From Pseudomonas urmiensis (lineage in GTDB: Bacteria; Pseudomonadota; Gammaproteobacteria; Pseudomonadales; Pseudomonadaceae), in assembly GCF_014268815.2 (NCBI RefSeq), contig NZ_JABWRE020000001.1:4965001-5029000 (forward strand): a stretch of DNA of 64,000 bases, given 5' to 3'. The translations under genes and the position numbers were made by a program. Shown here piece by piece: positions 27,432 through 35,269 of this stretch; position 1 is the stretch's first letter, and every line of letters begins with the position of its first letter. Under the pieces are notes generated by a model. The model did not search any database. It was not told the DNA's origin and saw nothing but the letters and a program-made list of their open reading frames with translations.

Positions 27432-28670
27432 TCACGCTGGCAACACAGGCTGCTGAAAACGAGCCGCCAAAAACGGGGTGATATCCACCGGCGATGTCTC
27501 GTTGTGGATAACCTTGTCCAATATCACCCCGGTAATCGCCGATGTCAGAATCCCGGTACGGAAATGTCCACAGGCATTTAAGTATCCCTCCACCTCATCC
27601 ACAGCCCCAAGGATCGGCAGCTCATCCGGTGATCCCGGCCGCAGCCCCGCCCAGGTCCGCTTGAGGTTCACCTGCGCCAGCTCCGGCACGCAGCGCACCG
27701 CGCCCTGCACCAGTCCACTGATTTCCGGGAAGGTGTTGTTGACATCAAAGCCCTTCTCTTCAGTAGTACTGCCAATCAGGATCTCGCCGTTGTCCTTTTG
27801 CGCCATGTAGCAATCGCTGGTGGTAATGCAGCCATCCAGCAGTTTCGGCAGGCGTTCGGTGAGCACGATCTGGCCCTTGACCGGCTTGACTGGAATAGCC
27901 GTTCCAGTCGCCCACTCGCTCAGCTCGGCAGCCCAGGCACCAGCCGCATTGAGCAGGGTATGGCAGTGGAAGTCTCCCGCTTGTTCGGTGCGCACACCCT
28001 TGATCCGCGCCCCTTGATGCATGACACCCGTGACCCGGGTATTCAGATACAAGTCGACGCCATTCTGCCGAGCCGCCTCCAGATAGGCATCGCCCAGGCG
28101 GAACGGGCTCACCTGGTGATCGCAGAGAAACTCGAGCGCTCCGGTTGCCTGCAAGGTCACTGCCGGCTCTGCTTCACGCAACGCCCTGCGATCAAGCCAA
28201 CGTACCTGCTCGGCCAGGTGGGGGATCTGCTTGACGATGTGTTCGGCGTAGAGCTGGTCCTCTTCATCCTGAATCACGTACTTCAATCCGGTACGCTCGA
28301 ACTTGAAGTCCATGCCATGGCGCTCGATCAGCTCCTGATGCAGCTGTGGATAAAGCGCGTTCGACTGCAGCGCCAGGTCGAAGAAGCACTGCGGGAGGAT
28401 ATGCGGCGTGCTCGAATCCACGGCCACCGCGGCCCCATGGGCTTCACGCTTGGCCCGCGAAGACAGCATGCGAAAGAAGATCACCCCGCAGCCCAGCCCC
28501 ACCGATTCACCAATGGCCCACAAACCTCCAGCCGACGCGCGAGTGGCATTGCCGGGGCGCTTGTCATCGATCAAGGCAATGCGCAGGTTGCCGCGCTTGG
28601 ACAGCTGATAGGCGCACGAAGCGCCGATAACGCCGCCGCCGGCAATCACGATATCGTATGTCTTGGTCAT
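27432..28670 (-). CDS. hcnC: Hydrogen cyanide synthase subunit HcnC
   Basis: A 412-aa FAD-dependent amine oxidase-type (DAO) protein: YDIVIAGGGVIGASCAYQLS, then RASAGGLWAIGESVGLGCGV, and C-terminal HFRTGILTSAITGVILD. With HcnA and HcnB it forms the membrane-bound complex that oxidises glycine to HCN and CO2. It starts two bases after the hcnB stop codon, as the last gene of hcnABC. Related octopine/nopaline oxidases exist, but the three-gene order and HcnA sequence favour cyanide synthase. Confidence 0.9.
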   Translation of the reverse strand: MTKTYDIVIAGGGVIGASCAYQLSKRGNLRIALIDDKRPGNATRASAGGLWAIGESVGLGCGVIFFRMLSSRAKREAHGAAVAVDSSTPHILPQCFFDLALQSNALYPQLHQELIERHGMDFKFERTGLKYVIQDEEDQLYAEHIVKQIPHLAEQVRWLDRRALREAEPAVTLQATGALEFLCDHQVSPFRLGDAYLEAARQNGVDLYLNTRVTGVMHQGARIKGVRTEQAGDFHCHTLLNAAGAWAAELSEWATGTAIPVKPVKGQIVLTERLPKLLDGCITTSDCYMAQKDNGEILIGSTTEEKGFDVNNTFPEISGLVQGAVRCVPELAQVNLKRTWAGLRPGSPDELPILGAVDEVEGYLNACGHFRTGILTSAITGVILDKVIHNETSPVDITPFLAARFQQPVLPA

Positions 28671-28672
28671 GC

Positions 28673-30067
28673 TCAGGCCTCCGTGGCCAGGTGCTGAAAG
28701 GCTGAGAAAGGCACCGGGTCGACCGGAAACCGGGGGCGCAGCCAGCCGACATCGGCCCGGCCGGTAGCCGCCCGAAGGCGATCAGTGCAATAGCCCACGC
28801 ACATGCGCCCTTGGCAGTCGCCCATGCTCACCCGAGTGCGCATCTTCAAACTGGCCATGTCTTGCACGCCCTGTTCGAGCGCCAGGTCGATAGCGTCGCG
28901 GGTAACCTGCTCACAGCGACAGATCAGCGTATCAGCCTGGGGCAACTCAATCTGCGCTGCGCCGCGTGCGGTAAAGCGCTCGACCCCGGAGCGAAAGCGT
29001 TGGATCGAAGCCAGCTTGCCCAAGTACAGCTCACGCCGCTCGATCGCCTGCTCGGCGCTGAGCACCGCCAACTGCTGCAATATCGATACGGCGGCTAGAC
29101 GCCCGGTCAGCATTGCCGCCTCACCCCCGCGTATACCTGCCATGTCACCCGCCAAGTGGATATGCGGCAGGCTGCTTTGCTGCCATACATTAACCTCAGG
29201 CCGCAGGTAGCCGTCGTCGCTGAAACCATGCGCCAGCCCCAGTTGCTGGCTGAGCTGAGTACGGGGAATGAAGCCGTAGCCGACGGCGAGCGTTTGCACC
29301 CGTTCCCGCTGCAGGCGAGTCAAATCCGGCTGCCAGTCCTGGGTGTAAGGCGCGACGCTCACCTCATTCAGCTCGCCGTCGCCTTGGGCAGCGACCACGC
29401 CCCAGCCATAGTGCATGGGAATTCCATTGAGCTTCATGTAGGCCAGCATGCTCAGGCCGTCGAGAAATAGCTGAGGCTTGTTCAACAGCGCCAGGCTCTC
29501 GCGCGCTATGCGGTTGAACGCGCACGCTTCGTAAACCCCCGCAACTTTGGCTCCGGCAGCGTGCAACTGGCAGGCCACCAGTGGCAGCAGTGGCCCAGTA
29601 CCGGCGATCAAAGTACTGCCCAGCGGCTTGACCACCCCACTCTTGATCTGCAGCTGCAGGCCGCCGAGCAGCATCACGCCGGGTAAAGTCCAGCCAGGGA
29701 AAGGCACGTTACGTTCATGACAACCGGCCGCCAGCAGCAGTTGGGCATAGTCGATTTCATGCAGGTGCTCGTCACCATCGAGCACCATCAAGCACTGCTC
29801 ATTGCCTCCAACCACGCGGCTGTTCAGACGCAAGTCGATATGCTCGGCACACAGGGCGAAATCTTCGTGCAGCGTATTCAACGCCTTGGCATAGCGTGCC
29901 CCCAGATAGCCGAGGTCGACGCCCGCCCGCAGCGGACCGCGATAGACCACCCCGCCTGGGCGCGAAGCCTCGTCGAACAGCAGGCTGGCGACGCCATGCT
30001 CAGCCAGCTCGATAGCTGCCGCCATGCCTGCCGAACCACCACCAACGATCACCGGACGCAGGCTCAT
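28673..30067 (-). CDS. hcnB: Hydrogen cyanide synthase subunit HcnB
   Basis: A 464-aa flavoprotein with an N-terminal FAD motif (PVIVGGGSAGMAAAIELAEH), a second nucleotide site around TLIAGTGPLLPLVACQL, and a C-terminal BFD-like iron-sulfur region with cysteines in DTLICRCEQVTRD and GDCQGRMCVGYC. HcnB is thought to pass electrons between subunits of the glycine-oxidising complex. Its start overlaps hcnA by four bases. Confidence 0.9.
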   Translation of the reverse strand: MSLRPVIVGGGSAGMAAAIELAEHGVASLLFDEASRPGGVVYRGPLRAGVDLGYLGARYAKALNTLHEDFALCAEHIDLRLNSRVVGGNEQCLMVLDGDEHLHEIDYAQLLLAAGCHERNVPFPGWTLPGVMLLGGLQLQIKSGVVKPLGSTLIAGTGPLLPLVACQLHAAGAKVAGVYEACAFNRIARESLALLNKPQLFLDGLSMLAYMKLNGIPMHYGWGVVAAQGDGELNEVSVAPYTQDWQPDLTRLQRERVQTLAVGYGFIPRTQLSQQLGLAHGFSDDGYLRPEVNVWQQSSLPHIHLAGDMAGIRGGEAAMLTGRLAAVSILQQLAVLSAEQAIERRELYLGKLASIQRFRSGVERFTARGAAQIELPQADTLICRCEQVTRDAIDLALEQGVQDMASLKMRTRVSMGDCQGRMCVGYCTDRLRAATGRADVGWLRPRFPVDPVPFSAFQHLATEA

Positions 30068-30369
30068 GAGTGCTCCTCCGGCGAGATGCGGTTGAACTGG
30101 GTTTCGATGTGCATGCCAGCGCGAACCACTGTCTGACAGGCGCGGCGTTTGGCTCGGCCATCAATGGCGACCAGGCAGCAATGGCAAACGCCCATGCCAC
30201 AAAAAGCGCCACTGACGTGGCCATGATCATTACGCGCCACTTGGCGCAGGCCAACGGCGTTCAAGACACTGAGTACGGTTTCACCCGGAGCGGCGGCAAC
30301 GGCAACGCCGTTGAGGTGGAGGGTCAGGTGATCTGCCGGAAGGGGCTGGATATCGAGGATTCTTTCCAT
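30064..30369 (-). CDS. hcnA: Hydrogen cyanide synthase subunit HcnA
   Basis: A 101-aa 2Fe-2S ferredoxin-like subunit: LHLNGVAVAAAPGETVLSVL, then the cluster-binding cysteines in GAFCGMGVCHCCLVAIDG and the fourth in RRACQTVVR. It is the first gene of hcnABC. The start ATG 30369 lies behind an A-rich leader with an RsmA-type site and an ANR-type half-site, the control expected for cyanide production (low oxygen plus Gac/Rsm). Confidence 0.92.
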   Translation of the reverse strand: MERILDIQPLPADHLTLHLNGVAVAAAPGETVLSVLNAVGLRQVARNDHGHVSGAFCGMGVCHCCLVAIDGRAKRRACQTVVRAGMHIETQFNRISPEEHS

Positions 30370-30384
30370 TGGGTATTACCTTGT

Positions 30385-30392
30385 CGTCCATG
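30385..30392 (-). promoter_or_regulatory. RsmA/CsrA-type binding site in the hcnA leader
   Basis: Read on the minus strand the leader contains CATGGACG, an exact match to the CANGGAYG motif of Rsm-controlled leaders, 16 bases before the hcnA start and beside the AAGG ribosome site. hcnA is a classical RsmA target in pseudomonads. Confidence 0.6.
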
Positions 30393-30407
30393 TTCAACAA
30401 GGGACAC

Positions 30408-30461
30408 AAGGTAATTCAACTTCGGATAGGAAATATTGATCTATGCCGTATTAAGCCTGTG
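30408..30461. repeat. hcnA leader repeat, copy A, with ANR-type site
   Basis: This 54-bp stretch matches 31,328-31,381 at about 41 of 54 positions in the same orientation. It contains TTGATCTATGCCG, whose TTGAT half is the FNR/ANR half-site; the other half is poor. It is the present upstream region of hcnA. Confidence 0.65.
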
Positions 30462-30784
30462 AGATATTTCCTATATATGTGAAGGAAAAAGTCACCTACA
30501 CATGAAGGTTAGAGATATCTATGGAAGCCTGACGGTACAGAGCTCCTGTCGTCCCTTAAACGACCGAGGCTTTAATTTCTAACTGCTCCCGCACTACTTC
30601 GTTGACAGTAAAATAGAAGACTCGTATGCTCGAATAAGGGAATGAAAACCATTCCCAACTAACGCCTTGCAATGAGTTTCCCGCTTGGATTTTCTCAATT
30701 CACCGATCAAGGTATGGGATGCGGCGAGCACTTCATAACATTCTATAACTGAATATTATTACAACTAACGAAAGGCCCCCAGTA
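30462..30784. other. AT-rich gap upstream of the HIT gene
   Basis: No open frame of note. GGGAATG-AAAAC-CATTCCC at 30,638-30,656 is a 7-bp inverted repeat that could be an operator for the HIT gene. Composition is more AT-rich than the flanking chromosome. Confidence 0.4.
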
Positions 30785-31243
30785 ATGAACTGTATTTTTT
30801 GCCAAATTGCCGAAGGGATTTCTCCATCCCATATTATCTGGGAGGACGAAAAACATTTATCGTTTTTATCAATCTACCCCAATACGCCAGGATTCACGGT
30901 CGTTATACCCAAGTCACACCATAGTAGTTACGCATTTGAACAAACTGACTTGGTTATTTCCGAGCTGGTGCTAGCAGCCAAGAACACCGCACTGTTGATT
31001 GACCGCGCCCTGCCAAACGTGGCGAGAACCGGTATGATTTTGGAGGGCTATGGCGTTGATCACCTGCACGCGAAGTTATTCCCCATGCATGGGACGGGTG
31101 AGGACAGTAAATTTAGAAAAATCAGCTCATGCGTAGACACGTATTTTGACAAGTATGAAGGTTATATTTCTTCGCATGATTCAGCCAGAGCTGATGACAG
31201 TGCCCTGTCTGAACTTGCTGCGCATATAAAATCTTTTAGTTGA
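30785..31243 (+). CDS. HIT-family hydrolase or transferase
   Basis: A 152-aa histidine-triad protein: NCIFCQIAEGISPSHIIWED with a CxxC, GFTVVIPKSHHSSYAF, and the nucleotide-phosphate site VDHLHAKLFPMHG. The triad reads H-x-H-x-K instead of H-x-H-x-H; the catalytic middle His is present and this variant occurs in a HIT subgroup. HIT enzymes hydrolyse nucleotide phosphoramidates or dinucleoside polyphosphates; the substrate is unknown. The gene is AT-rich and lies between two diverged copies of the hcnA leader, so it looks inserted into the hcn promoter region, outside the Tn7-like element. Confidence 0.85.
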   Translation: MNCIFCQIAEGISPSHIIWEDEKHLSFLSIYPNTPGFTVVIPKSHHSSYAFEQTDLVISELVLAAKNTALLIDRALPNVARTGMILEGYGVDHLHAKLFPMHGTGEDSKFRKISSCVDTYFDKYEGYISSHDSARADDSALSELAAHIKSFS

Positions 31244-31327
31244 GCGATTTATAATCCAACATGATTTCCCTATCCCCCCTAAGGTTTACGTGGATCATGG
31301 TGGCTTTCACGTAGTTGGTTACGAGGT

Positions 31328-31381
31328 AAGGTAAGGCAGCTTCGGTTGAAAAAGATTGACCTATGCCGGATTAGGGCTGCG
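31328..31381. repeat. hcnA leader repeat, copy B
   Basis: Direct imperfect copy of 30,408-30,461. It shares AAGGTAA, CTTCGG, TTGA and CTATGCCG at the same spacing. No gene follows it in the hcnA direction except across the HIT gene. Confidence 0.6.
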
Positions 31382-31390
31382 TTGCAGTCC

Positions 31391-31476
31391 ATCGCGGGAC
31401 AAGCCCGCTCCCACAGAGTGACGCTTTCTTTGGATAGGCGCCGTTTTTGTAGGAGTAGGCTTGCCCCGCGCTGGGC
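31391..31476. repeat. Facing pair of REP elements
   Basis: ATCGCGGGACAAGCCCGCTC at 31,391 and the inverted GGAGTAGGCTTGCCCCGCG near 31,451 form a REP pair of the chromosomal type. They place the left boundary of the Tn7-like element to their right. Confidence 0.7.
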
Positions 31477-31488
31477 GGCACAACGGCC

Positions 31489-31497
31489 GCCAAATCT
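31489..31497. repeat. Possible target-site duplication, left copy
   Basis: GCCAAATCT here resembles GCCAAAATCT at 56,771-56,780. The first five bases, GCCAA, are the right length for a Tn7-type duplication, but the element-side sequence does not begin with TGT. Confidence 0.4.
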
Positions 31498-31505
31498 GGA
31501 GGCTC

Positions 31506-31644
31506 ATAATATAGTTTGACACAGAGCCCCCGTAATTCGTGGCCTCCAGCGATACGACCTACCGTTTCGAACGAATTATAGTTCGACACAAGCAGATGGT
31601 TCGTCGAAAAAAGCATCCCGCTGCACATAATATAGTTTGACACA
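31506..31644. mobile_element. Left-end TnsB-type binding sites (three)
   Basis: ATAATATAGTTTGACACA occurs at 31,506-31,523 and again at 31,627-31,644; a variant, GAATTATAGTTCGACACA, lies at 31,573-31,590. They are in inverted orientation to the right-end sites and spaced 67 and 54 bp apart, as the left end of Tn7 has three spread sites. Confidence 0.8.
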
Positions 31645-31985
31645 AACAGGGACGAGTTCACTTTAAGCAACCCACCAATGCTGTAGGTCCTCCGCGCGCA
31701 CGTCGAGTTGCCCGGAGCTGATAACAGCGCGCCAGTTGAGATCGTTTGTCACAGTGCTGGTGGGAAATTGCACACCATCTGAGCAGTTGATTTCATTGCC
31801 ACTGACCAGTCATTTGTATTCGACATGACCAGGCGTTTGCGCGAGGCTTGACCGGCCTACTGCATGCCCTCAACCTGCTGAAGCCGACCCAAAGCCGCCG
31901 CTTGGGAATTGCAGCAACGGCCAATGCAGCTAAACAGTCAACTTAACCGACGTTCGCGCTTGGCTACTCCCTAACCGTTGATTCA
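31645..31985. other. Non-coding stretch inside the left end
   Basis: No convincing gene, RNA or repeat is seen in this stretch between the last left-end TnsB-type site and the 308-aa gene. Confidence 0.5.
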
Positions 31986-32912
31986 TTAAACGACAATCAG
32001 ATCACCTCCAAGGTTGTGCTCTTGGACATCCTTTTTGAATGCATCTAGGAGCAATTCGTCACGGATGAGTGCGTCAAGGGTCAGCCTTCCAGTTACGAGG
32101 TTGTAGACTACGTCATAGTATGACTGCAGCCACTCGTGGATCTCTGGAGAGACATCTCTCCCTCGTAAGATGTCTACACCAATACGAACATTGTCCCTTT
32201 CTTCTTGGTAGATAGCATTGGTCAGTTTGTAATAATCGTTTGCAAGATCGAAGTACACGAGTGGTATTTCGTAGCGGCCACGCCTGATATCCGACCTATA
32301 AATATACCGAAAGCCATCCTGGCTCACCTTGATCTGCAAGCCAGCTGGAACCCCAGCACTAGCTCCAACCTGTCTTTTCTCTATCAGCTCGGACACCAAG
32401 TCCTCGACATGCACCCAGATGATGTCGCGCTGCGTATCGCTAGGGCGATATTTGGTCGGATAAAGCCTCTCTGTGGTGTGTAACCCAGTCCCTACTGCTT
32501 TGTAGTTATCCAGCCCTCTGTGGGGGATTTTGCCCCGACGCGCATACATCGCCCAGCGCCGATTTGCAGTAGGGTTTCGGTTACACTCCCGAACGATCAG
32601 CGCCTCCGCAATCCGCCCAAGAACACGCATCACGGTCACGTGAACGTCCGGTGTCAATACAATGCGGTGCTGTAGCAACCCTTGCTCATTCACACTTACG
32701 AGGCCAAGCTCATAGGTGAGCAGCTCCAGCAGGTCCGCTCCGCTAGTGGCAACGACCAGGTCCAAACTCCTCAAGCCATTGTCCCACTCATCCTTGAATT
32801 GGATGGTCGATGAGTCGATGTTACCGTGCACATCCAACGCAGCCACAACCAGACGAGATTGCTGGACAATGGGTCTTCCGTACTGATCGAGGATGACGGT
32901 GGTTTTCTGCAT
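31986..32912 (-). CDS. Unknown 308-aa protein, possible PD-(D/E)XK nuclease
   Basis: I do not recognise the family. An N-terminal domain (1 to about 95) is strand-rich. A helix IAEALIVREC (101-110) is followed by a basic stretch, then QRDIIWVHVEDLV (161-173) and AGLQIKVSQDG (190-200). Glu103 or Glu109, Asp163 and the Gln193-x-Lys195 pair are spaced as in restriction-endonuclease-like cores, where (E/Q)xK follows the Asp. The C-terminus is helical and acidic. ATG 32912 has GAGG six bases upstream. It is 446 bp downstream of the Gabija-like pair, on the same strand, and the leftmost cargo gene. Confidence 0.7.
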   Translation of the reverse strand: MQKTTVILDQYGRPIVQQSRLVVAALDVHGNIDSSTIQFKDEWDNGLRSLDLVVATSGADLLELLTYELGLVSVNEQGLLQHRIVLTPDVHVTVMRVLGRIAEALIVRECNRNPTANRRWAMYARRGKIPHRGLDNYKAVGTGLHTTERLYPTKYRPSDTQRDIIWVHVEDLVSELIEKRQVGASAGVPAGLQIKVSQDGFRYIYRSDIRRGRYEIPLVYFDLANDYYKLTNAIYQEERDNVRIGVDILRGRDVSPEIHEWLQSYYDVVYNLVTGRLTLDALIRDELLLDAFKKDVQEHNLGGDLIVV

Positions 32913-33358
32913 GAGCGCCTCGTGGTTAACTCGCCTGCTTGGCCGTCGTGGTAGGCTCGGCTGATCTAGCGGTTTAGTATTTCACTAAGTCGAGAAAAAT
33001 CATATCGGCTACCTAACCATCTTCGTACCGTGCCACCCCTAGTTTGTGCACAGAACCTAGGACGAAAAACCGTCACTGCCAAATGTCCGCATCTGGCCGT
33101 TAGCGGCCCTTAGCGAAGGGCTGCTATGGGTCGATTGCAGCCCTTTGCAACATGTAGCAGATTGCCGACTTCTGCCGGTTAGAGTCGGACAGTGGGCTAG
33201 TCAAATCCGATGCAAACGACCGGTCAGCTCGAATGCAAATGGGTGGTCAAGTACATGCAATTACTCAGCTGGAGGCGCAAGGGAAACAACGGCACGATAA
33301 CTGTCTACATATCGTTGACCGGCCCCCACAAATCCGCCATTGCGTATACATTGCTCTG
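32913..33358. other. Long spacer with hairpin between cargo genes
   Basis: No gene is supported. AAGGGCTGC at 33,116-33,124 and GCAGCCCTT at 33,137-33,145 form a perfect 9-bp stem with a 12-nt loop. The spacer should hold the promoter of the 308-aa gene and the end of the Gabija-like transcript. Confidence 0.5.
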
Positions 33359-35269
33359 CTACAGCAAGTGGGTAATAACCCACCCCTGCGCGGCCAACGC
33401 CGCTTTACACTCTTCTGAAACCCGTTCTGCGTTGACCGCCAGGCAAAGAAAGCTGGTAGGTCGTGACATTCCGACATACAGATTGCGGTACTGAGATAGC
33501 TGACTCTCAGGCGTTTTTTTGGCTCGAGTACCGATCCCTGCAATGATGGGCAGCGCGAGCTCCAGATCGAAACGACGACTTGGATAACCTAGAGACTCCA
33601 TGACGAGGGTTGCCAAGTGCGTTTCACCTTTCATCGAGGCGAGTGTCCCGATGTGAACGTTTAAGGTGCGACCATTTTTTTCGATTGAACAAATCGATCG
33701 GTGTAGCCCGTGAATAGCCATGGTCGCTGGCCGGTGAAAAACCGGAAGCTCGCTGAATATCTGCAGTGGCATATGATCTGGGAGCAACGAGCGCAGCTTT
33801 ACGTACAGTGCATTCACTATACGGACGCGCCTTTCTTCATCTGCTTCCGCCACGTTTGCCATGCATAAATCACGCATCAGCAACCGGAAAGCCGACACGT
33901 CCTTATCAGCATCACGCAGTTTGCGAATCAGCTGATGATCAGCTTTCAAGCCTTCGACAATCTGCGCTTTGGCGGCGCGCAGCACCAGAAATAGCGCTCT
34001 GCGGATCTCTTCAAATCGTGATGAACACGATGCATTTACGGCAGGTTTAGACCCACCGAGAAGCGCCCAAAATTGCACAAGCTTGAGCCCAGGTAATTGA
34101 TCGCCTGTGGAAGCAGGCCAGTAGTCCAGTAGGGTACGGCCTGCTATCTGTTTTGCGGCATCGCCCTGTTTGCGAGCGCAAAGAGCTTTGACTTTCCCAT
34201 TGGTCAGATCGGTATCGCTGAAGCGGTCTAGTACATGCTCTCCAAACGTCGAGATCACATCTTGTACACGTTCGGTGCTGTAGACGATCAACATGGAGGC
34301 GTGACGGTCTTCGCTCTCTCCAGTTACAGCGGTACCTGTCAGCTGTGTTCTGGACACGGACTGAGCGATATGAGGACCGAAGCGTTTGCTGGAGGAGATC
34401 GGCAGCGCGTCGCCTCGTGGGAACGTCAGGTTTTCCGCTCCCTCCGAACTACCTAGGATTCGCTGATTGATATCGCCGAAGCGCTGAATGATGACGGTGT
34501 CGTCGAACATCAACTGCAACAAACGCTCTTGCTCCCAGGACGTATCCTGCATTTCGTCGATAAAGACGACAGGGAACCTGCGGGATAGTTGGGCCCGAAC
34601 CTTGGGGAATTGAGTCATCAGGCACTCCGCGTACGCGAACATGTCCGCGTGCCGGAAAACCCCCTCGGCGGCGAGGGTTTGTTTGATACCGACAATTGCC
34701 GGATAGGTTTTCGCGCTTGGCTTGGGAAGCGAGCCAGATTCACTGGCTAGGTCCAGAGATGATCCTTTGTAGACCAGCCCCTCTAGCATGGGCGCGACAC
34801 CTGGATTCATCTCCATATAGCGCCGCAAGCTGTAATTGGCATGGGCTAAACCTAATGCTCGACGGGCAAAGATGTCGTTGTCGATCACATCGACGGTCAT
34901 CCCCTTACTTCGCAGGTACGGCAGAGCCAGAAACTGATTCACCATGGCGTGAATCGTCCCTATGAAGTGAGGATGCGTGAGTAGGCGACTCCCGTCATGG
35001 CTTGTACCTAACCGGCGCTGAATTTCATCACGGGCGACATTTGTATGACTGAGCACACAAACGCCTGCGCGGCTTGAGGTCCATCTGCGGCTCAGCATCA
35101 ACAGCTTCGCTGCGAGCACTGTGGTCTTACCACTACCTGGCGCGGCGTTGATGTCACGAGACTGGTTCTCCAGTAGCACGGTACGTCGCTCGTGATCATT
35201 GAAGTTCAAGTCGGGAGTCAGGTCGTTTAGAGCCTCAAGATCTGTAGCGTCGATCACTGGGACGGTCAT
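33359..35269 (-). CDS. UvrD-like helicase, GajB-like
   Basis: A 636-aa superfamily 1 helicase: Walker A NAAPGSGKTTVLA (41-53), motif II VFIDEMQDTSWEQ (235-247), motif III FGDINQRI, a motif V-like MKGETHLATLV and motif VI NLYVGMSRP near the C-terminus. Its start overlaps the OLD-family gene by ATGA. The OLD nuclease-UvrD helicase pair is the composition of the Gabija anti-phage system, in which GajB senses DNA ends or nucleotides and activates GajA. It is longer than the roughly 500 aa of the described GajB, with extra sequence in the middle. Confidence 0.85.
   Translation of the reverse strand: MTVPVIDATDLEALNDLTPDLNFNDHERRTVLLENQSRDINAAPGSGKTTVLAAKLLMLSRRWTSSRAGVCVLSHTNVARDEIQRRLGTSHDGSRLLTHPHFIGTIHAMVNQFLALPYLRSKGMTVDVIDNDIFARRALGLAHANYSLRRYMEMNPGVAPMLEGLVYKGSSLDLASESGSLPKPSAKTYPAIVGIKQTLAAEGVFRHADMFAYAECLMTQFPKVRAQLSRRFPVVFIDEMQDTSWEQERLLQLMFDDTVIIQRFGDINQRILGSSEGAENLTFPRGDALPISSSKRFGPHIAQSVSRTQLTGTAVTGESEDRHASMLIVYSTERVQDVISTFGEHVLDRFSDTDLTNGKVKALCARKQGDAAKQIAGRTLLDYWPASTGDQLPGLKLVQFWALLGGSKPAVNASCSSRFEEIRRALFLVLRAAKAQIVEGLKADHQLIRKLRDADKDVSAFRLLMRDLCMANVAEADEERRVRIVNALYVKLRSLLPDHMPLQIFSELPVFHRPATMAIHGLHRSICSIEKNGRTLNVHIGTLASMKGETHLATLVMESLGYPSRRFDLELALPIIAGIGTRAKKTPESQLSQYRNLYVGMSRPTSFLCLAVNAERVSEECKAALAAQGWVITHLL

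Noticed and set aside
31471..31494. Tn7-like terminus at CTGGGCGGCACAA
   Set aside because: It resembles the Tn7 end sequence by chance but is the tail of a REP element that occurs elsewhere in the window.
31371..31670. 99-codon minus-strand frame across the left end
   Set aside because: It runs through REP and TnsB-type sites and encodes no protein-like sequence.
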